Below are positions 34,101-37,117 of a stretch of 37,117 nt of DNA, one piece after another; positions within the stretch are counted from its first letter, which is position 1, and each line of letters starts with the position of its first letter. Under the pieces are notes generated by a model, which saw nothing but the letters and a program-made list of their open reading frames with translations, searched no databases and was not told where the DNA came from. This stretch comes from Acidimicrobiaceae bacterium (GTDB lineage: Bacteria; Actinomycetota; Acidimicrobiia; Acidimicrobiales; RAAP-2). The stretch lies in assembly GCA_003155135.1 (NCBI GenBank), contig PMFN01000036.1, positions 1 to 37,117 on the forward strand. The letters are read 5' to 3'. The position numbers and the translations under genes are program-made.

Positions 34101-35477
34101 TCAGGCTCGGAGCAGTTCGGCGATGCGAAACGCAAGATCCAGCGATTGTCTGGCGTTGAGCCGCGGATCGCACGTGGTGGTGTAGCGCTGGTCGAGATCG
34201 TCTTCGAAGATCTCCTCTGCTCCGCCCAGGCACTCGGTGACGTTGTCACCGGTGAGCTCGACGTGCACGCCACCGGGCCACGTCCCCGCCCCGCGGTGCA
34301 CGGCGAAGAAGGACCGCAGCTCGGCGAGGATGTCGTCGAATCGCCTTGTCTTGCGGCCACCGTCGGACGTGAAGGTATTGCCGTGCATCGGGTCGCACTG
34401 CCAGACGACAGGGTGCCCTTCTGCGCGCACCGCGTCGAGCAAAGGTGGGAGGAGCTCTTCGACCCGGCCCGCACCAAAACGCGTGATGAGTGTCAGCCGC
34501 CCCGGGGTCCGGTCCGGGTCGAGACGGGCACACAGGGCGACGACGTCGTCGGGTGTCGCACTCGGCCCCAGCTTCGCCCCGAGGGGGTTGATGACGCCCG
34601 AGAGGAACTCCACGTGCGCGCCGTCGAGCTGGCGGGTGCGCTCGCCGACCCAGAGCATGTGGGCCGAGCAGTCGACCCAGTCGCCGGTGAGGGAGTCCTG
34701 ACGGGTGAGCGCCTCCTCGTAGGGGAGGATGAGCGCCTCGTGGCTCGTCCAGAAGTCGACCTGGTGGAGCCCGTCCTCGGCACCGAGATCGATGCCGCAC
34801 GCCGCCATGAAGCGCAGCGCGCGGTCGATCTCGCCGGCGACCGTCTCGTAGCGCCGACCCTCGCTCGAGCTCAGCACGAACTCCTGGTTCCACGCGTGCA
34901 CCTGCGAGAGGTCGGCGAACCCTCCTTTGGTGAAGGCCCGCAACAAGTTGAGTGTCGAGACCGACTGGTGGTACGCGGTGATGAGCCGCTCGGGATCGGG
35001 GCGGCGCGCCTCGGGATCGAAGGCCTCGTCGTTGACCATGTGGCCCCGGAACGCGTCGAGTCGTACGCCACCGATCTCCTCGGTGTCAGAGGACCGAGGC
35101 TTCGCGAACTGTCCGGCGATGCGGCCGACCTTGACCACGGGCACGCCGGCCGCGTACGTGAGAGCGACGGCCATTTGCAAGATGACCTTCAACTTGTCGC
35201 GGATCGAGTCGGCTGAGAACTCCCCGAAGGACTCGGCGCAGTCGCCCGCCTGGAGGAGGAACGCCTTTCCCGAGGAGACAGCCGCGAGCGAGGCGGTGAG
35301 CCGCCTCGCTTCACCTGCGAAGACCATGGGAGGCAGGCCGGCCAGCTGGGCCTCGACGCGCTTGAGCGCCTCGTCATCGGGCCACAAAGGCTGCTGGCCG
35401 GCTGGGCGCTGGCGCCAGGACGCGGCGTGCCACCCCTGGGCCGGCTGCTCTGGCTCGAGGACATCGCCGGTTGCCAT
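34101..35477 (-). CDS. aroG: Class II 3-deoxy-D-arabino-heptulosonate 7-phosphate synthase
   Basis: A 458-residue type II DAHP synthase, which condenses phosphoenolpyruvate and erythrose-4-phosphate in the first step of the shikimate pathway. Seen: LLQAGDCAESFGEF, VGRIAGQFAKPRSS, FRGHMVND, the metal/PEP-binding CDPMHGNT, and HVELTGDNVTECLGG at the C-terminus. Length is typical of the mycobacterial/plant type. No chorismate mutase is fused. The start at ATG 35477 is set by homology (MATGDVLEPEQ) and by the -10 seven nt upstream; the open frame runs on to 36305 but only shadows nadD. Divergent from nadD. Confidence 0.95.
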   Translation of the reverse strand: MATGDVLEPEQPAQGWHAASWRQRPAGQQPLWPDDEALKRVEAQLAGLPPMVFAGEARRLTASLAAVSSGKAFLLQAGDCAESFGEFSADSIRDKLKVILQMAVALTYAAGVPVVKVGRIAGQFAKPRSSDTEEIGGVRLDAFRGHMVNDEAFDPEARRPDPERLITAYHQSVSTLNLLRAFTKGGFADLSQVHAWNQEFVLSSSEGRRYETVAGEIDRALRFMAACGIDLGAEDGLHQVDFWTSHEALILPYEEALTRQDSLTGDWVDCSAHMLWVGERTRQLDGAHVEFLSGVINPLGAKLGPSATPDDVVALCARLDPDRTPGRLTLITRFGAGRVEELLPPLLDAVRAEGHPVVWQCDPMHGNTFTSDGGRKTRRFDDILAELRSFFAVHRGAGTWPGGVHVELTGDNVTECLGGAEEIFEDDLDQRYTTTCDPRLNARQSLDLAFRIAELLRA

Positions 35478-35484
35478 GCCCACA

Positions 35485-35490
35485 AGCGTA
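35485..35490 (-). promoter_or_regulatory. -10 element TACGCT, leaderless start of DAHP synthase
   Basis: On the minus strand TACGCT ends 7 nt before ATG 35477. No Shine-Dalgarno sequence is present. Confidence 0.6.
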
Positions 35491-35530
35491 AAGCCTGTTC
35501 GGCGGGTCGTGGGCCCAGGTGTGCCCGACC

Positions 35531-35536
35531 TAGTCT
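35531..35536 (+). promoter_or_regulatory. -10 element TAGTCT upstream of the nadD mini-ORF
   Basis: TAGTCT ends exactly 6 nt before ATG 35543, the same spacing as for obg, proA and the DtxR-type gene. That ATG is not in the nadD frame. Confidence 0.55.
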
Positions 35537-35542
35537 CTCGGC

Positions 35543-35611
35543 ATGTTCCTGGCACCTCACGCTGCGACATCGCCCCGACCGGGCGCGCTGGACACACACC
35601 GTGGTCGCTGA
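35543..35611 (+). CDS. Putative 22-codon leaderless mini-ORF overlapping the nadD start
   Basis: From ATG 35543 the frame reads MFLAPHAATSPRPG... to TGA 35609-35611, in a different frame from nadD. Its stop lies 8 nt inside nadD, whose GTG start is at 35601. A ribosome that starts on the leaderless mRNA at 35543 would terminate on top of the nadD start, which fits translational coupling or a leader peptide. There is no conservation evidence. Alternatively the -10 simply serves nadD and the ATG is fortuitous. Confidence 0.4.
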   Translation: MFLAPHAATSPRPGALDTHRGR

Positions 35612-36257
35612 GGGCGCGACTCGGGGGTCGGAGGGCCCCGACCGCCACGCCGACGGGCACGCCCGCCCGCGCATCGGCGTCCTCGGAGGGACGTTCGACC
35701 CACCGCACGTCGGTCATGTGGCCGCCGCCGCGGCCGCCAGGGACGAGCTTGGCCTCGATCGCGTCCTGTTGGTGGTGGCCAACGACCCTTGGCAGAAGTC
35801 CCCGTCTCGATCGATCACGCCGGCGGAGGACCGCTTCGCCCTGGTCGAGGCCGCGGTCAGCGGATTGGAGGGCGTCGAAGCGAGCCGGCTCGAGCTCGAT
35901 CGAGGGGGGCCGAGCTACAGCATCGACACCGTCGAGGCGCTGAGGGCTGGCGTGCTGGGCGAGCCGGCCGATGTCGTGTTGATCGTCGGCGCGGACCTGG
36001 TGGCGACCCTCCCGACCTGGGAGCGGGCCGCAGAGCTCGCCAAGCTCGCCACGCTCGCCGTGGTGGCGAGGCCTGGCAGCCCCGATGTGCGCCGAGCCTC
36101 CGGTTGGCACGTATTGACCGTCGACGGGCCGTCGCTCGACGTGTCGAGCTCGGAGCTGCGTGAGCGCCTGGTGCATGGAGAAGACGTGGAGGGCCTCGTC
36201 CCCGATCCCGTGATGCGTTGCATTCGCGCCAGACATCTGTACGCTGTGGGCAGATGA
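35601..36257 (+). CDS. nadD: Nicotinate-nucleotide adenylyltransferase
   Basis: A 218-residue enzyme that joins ATP and nicotinate mononucleotide to make deamido-NAD. Seen: the nucleotidyltransferase motif RIGVLGGTFDPPHVGHV (24-40), LVVANDPWQKS, GPSYSIDTVEAL, LIVGADLVATLPTW, and the ISSTxIR-type motif DVSSSELRERL. The conserved part begins about 23 residues after the start. GTG 35601 is the only reasonable initiation codon in frame downstream of the divergent promoter; the frame from 35427 would lie in the DAHP synthase gene. Its stop overlaps the next ATG (ATGA). nadD-rsfS linkage is widespread in bacteria. Confidence 0.93.
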   Translation: MVAEGATRGSEGPDRHADGHARPRIGVLGGTFDPPHVGHVAAAAAARDELGLDRVLLVVANDPWQKSPSRSITPAEDRFALVEAAVSGLEGVEASRLELDRGGPSYSIDTVEALRAGVLGEPADVVLIVGADLVATLPTWERAAELAKLATLAVVARPGSPDVRRASGWHVLTVDGPSLDVSSSELRERLVHGEDVEGLVPDPVMRCIRARHLYAVGR

Positions 36258-36586
36258 TCGTCTCGAGCGCTGACACCGCCGAGTTGCGCCTGAGCGCCGA
36301 ACCACCGGCTTTCGCCGTCCCCTCCCCGAGTGAAGCGCCCCCCATCGGTGATGCGCAACTAGGTGTCGCTCCTGTCGACTTCAACTTGGTCGCCGTCCTG
36401 GTCACCCCGCCCGCAGTGGTCACGGGACCTGAAGAAGAGCGGGCCAGTTCGACCCCATGCCGGGCGGAACTCGTGGCAGTGCGGCGACGGCTGCGCAGCG
36501 AGCAGCGACGTCTGGCGTACTTGAGCATTGGCATCCTGGCAACCGCCTTTGGTGCAACCGTTGCGATCCTGGACACGATCCATTGA
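36254..36586 (+). CDS. Small membrane protein of unknown function between nadD and rsfS
   Basis: A 110-residue protein: an N-terminal Ala/Pro-rich, weakly acidic region (1-65), a basic amphipathic segment (CRAELVAVRRRLRSEQRRL, about 69-87), and one C-terminal transmembrane helix (about 88-105, AYLSIGILATAFGATVAIL). It lacks a signal peptide and looks like a tail-anchored protein with its bulk in the cytoplasm. ATG 36254 overlaps the nadD stop by ATGA, and rsfS follows after 7 nt, so it is tightly embedded in the operon. I recognise no family. In other actinobacteria this slot often holds a LytR-type or other small protein. Confidence 0.75.
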   Translation: MIVSSADTAELRLSAEPPAFAVPSPSEAPPIGDAQLGVAPVDFNLVAVLVTPPAVVTGPEEERASSTPCRAELVAVRRRLRSEQRRLAYLSIGILATAFGATVAILDTIH

Positions 36587-36593
36587 GGTGTGA

Positions 36594-37013
36594 GTGACAA
36601 ATCAGTTTGACGTCGTGCAAGTGCCCGAACTCGCCGAGGAGGATGGTGCCTTGGACGAGGCCACCGTCGAGATCACCAGATGTGCGTTTGTGGCGGCAGC
36701 GGCGGCGGACGAGAAACTCGGTACCGACACCATCGTGCTCGGCATGAGTGAGCTGCTACCGGTGGTCGACGCGTTCGTAGTCACCAGCGGGCGCAACGTG
36801 CGACAGGTGCGCTCCATGGTCGACGAGATCGAGTTGCAGGTGAAGCTCCAGTGTGACCGCGCTCCCGTGCGGGTCGAGGGGCTGCGCGACGGCACCTGGG
36901 TGCTCATGGACTACGGCGACTTCCTCGTGCACGTGTTCTTGGAAGAGACACGCGCCTACTACGACCTCGAGCACCTGTGGTCCGCAGCCGCACGCCTCGA
37001 TTGGCGCGCGTGA
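36594..37013 (+). CDS. rsfS: Ribosomal silencing factor RsfS
   Basis: A 139-residue protein that binds L14 on the 50S subunit and blocks 30S joining during starvation or assembly. Seen: the core ADEKLGTDTIVLGMSELLPVVDAFVV (split over 38-63), TSGRNVRQVRSMVDEIE, VEGLRDGTWVLMDYGDFLVHVFLEETRAYYDLEHLWS. It has an N-terminal extension of about 18 residues relative to short homologues. The GTG at 36594 is preceded by TTGAGGTG as Shine-Dalgarno sequence. It is the last gene of the nadD operon in the window. The remaining 104 nt to the window end contain no gene that I can support. Confidence 0.94.
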   Translation: MTNQFDVVQVPELAEEDGALDEATVEITRCAFVAAAAADEKLGTDTIVLGMSELLPVVDAFVVTSGRNVRQVRSMVDEIELQVKLQCDRAPVRVEGLRDGTWVLMDYGDFLVHVFLEETRAYYDLEHLWSAAARLDWRA

Positions 37014-37117
37014 CCTTTTGTTGCTGACGCCCTGATTTCTTGCCGCAGCGTCTCAGCCGCTCCGAGGCGCAGGTAATCATTCTCCGAGGAGTCGCCGTCC
37101 CGGGTTCACGGCCCTAG

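Noticed and set aside
35478..36305. N-terminal extension of DAHP synthase to 734 residues
   Set aside because: The extra residues are antisense to nadD. Homology and the -10 element both set the start at 35477.
37048..37070. Terminator after rsfS
   Set aside because: GCGTCTC/GAGGCGC pairs with one wobble over a 9-nt loop and no U tract follows; too weak to call.
37060..37117. tRNA-like sequence at the window end (GGGTTCACGG)
   Set aside because: The T-arm stem does not pair and no acceptor stem can be formed within the window.

Overview
The window is a 37 kb stretch of a high-GC chromosome, most likely from an actinobacterium of the class Acidimicrobiia or a close relative. The evidence is the strong G/C bias at third codon positions, a mycothiol-dependent DinB-type enzyme, the gene order ndk ... 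rne-rplU-rpmA ... obg-proB-proA ... nadD-rsfS, and a secreted protein with roughly 41-residue VASDGGIFSFG repeats of a kind I associate with Acidimicrobiia. The taxonomic call is an inference, not proof. Almost everything is vertically inherited housekeeping DNA. I see no phage, no IS element with recognisable ends and no CRISPR array.

Layout. Positions 1-2143 (minus strand) hold tRNA-Pro(UGG), a D-aminoacylase-type amidohydrolase and a 50-residue zinc-ribbon protein. Positions 2283-7969 (plus) hold a mycothiol-dependent enzyme, then the folding and proteolysis run tig-clpP-clpX, followed by folC. Positions 8022-13219 hold ndk with a good intrinsic terminator, then the rod-shape operon mreB-mreC-mreD-mrdA. 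Positions 13275-18464 hold the radical SAM pair TIGR03960/TIGR03936, RNase E/G, rplU and rpmA. Positions 18465-25400 separate rpmA from obg, which are commonly adjacent. This stretch carries a class III aminotransferase, a small non-AUG ORF, a two-TM membrane protein, a universal stress protein, a decayed 0.7 kb region with a sugar-porter remnant, purine nucleoside phosphorylase, a DtxR-family regulator and an MTA/SAH-deaminase-like amidohydrolase. Positions 25414-29214 hold obg-proB-proA. Positions 29211-32425 hold a MoxR ATPase, a VWA (CoxE-like) protein and a histidine phosphatase. Positions 32413-35477 (minus) hold a secreted repeat/GH25-like protein and class II DAHP synthase. Positions 35543-37013 hold a mini-ORF, nadD, a small membrane protein and rsfS.

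Functional themes are protein quality control (trigger factor, ClpXP), cell shape and peptidoglycan (MreBCD, PBP2, a GH25-like secreted enzyme), ribosome biogenesis and RNA processing (RNase E/G, L21, L27, Obg, RsfS), and proline, NAD, folate and aromatic biosynthesis. Purine and methylthioadenosine salvage genes (PNP, MTA-deaminase-like) sit on either side of a divergent metal-dependent regulator.

The most striking non-gene signal is a recurring TAnnnT hexamer 6-10 nt upstream of start codons with no Shine-Dalgarno sequence. It suggests widespread leaderless transcription. It also predicts a leaderless 22-codon mini-ORF whose stop overlaps the GTG start of nadD. Two further candidates for RNA-level control are the mreB leader and the RNase E/G ribosome binding site, each of which can fold into hairpins that cover the Shine-Dalgarno sequence.
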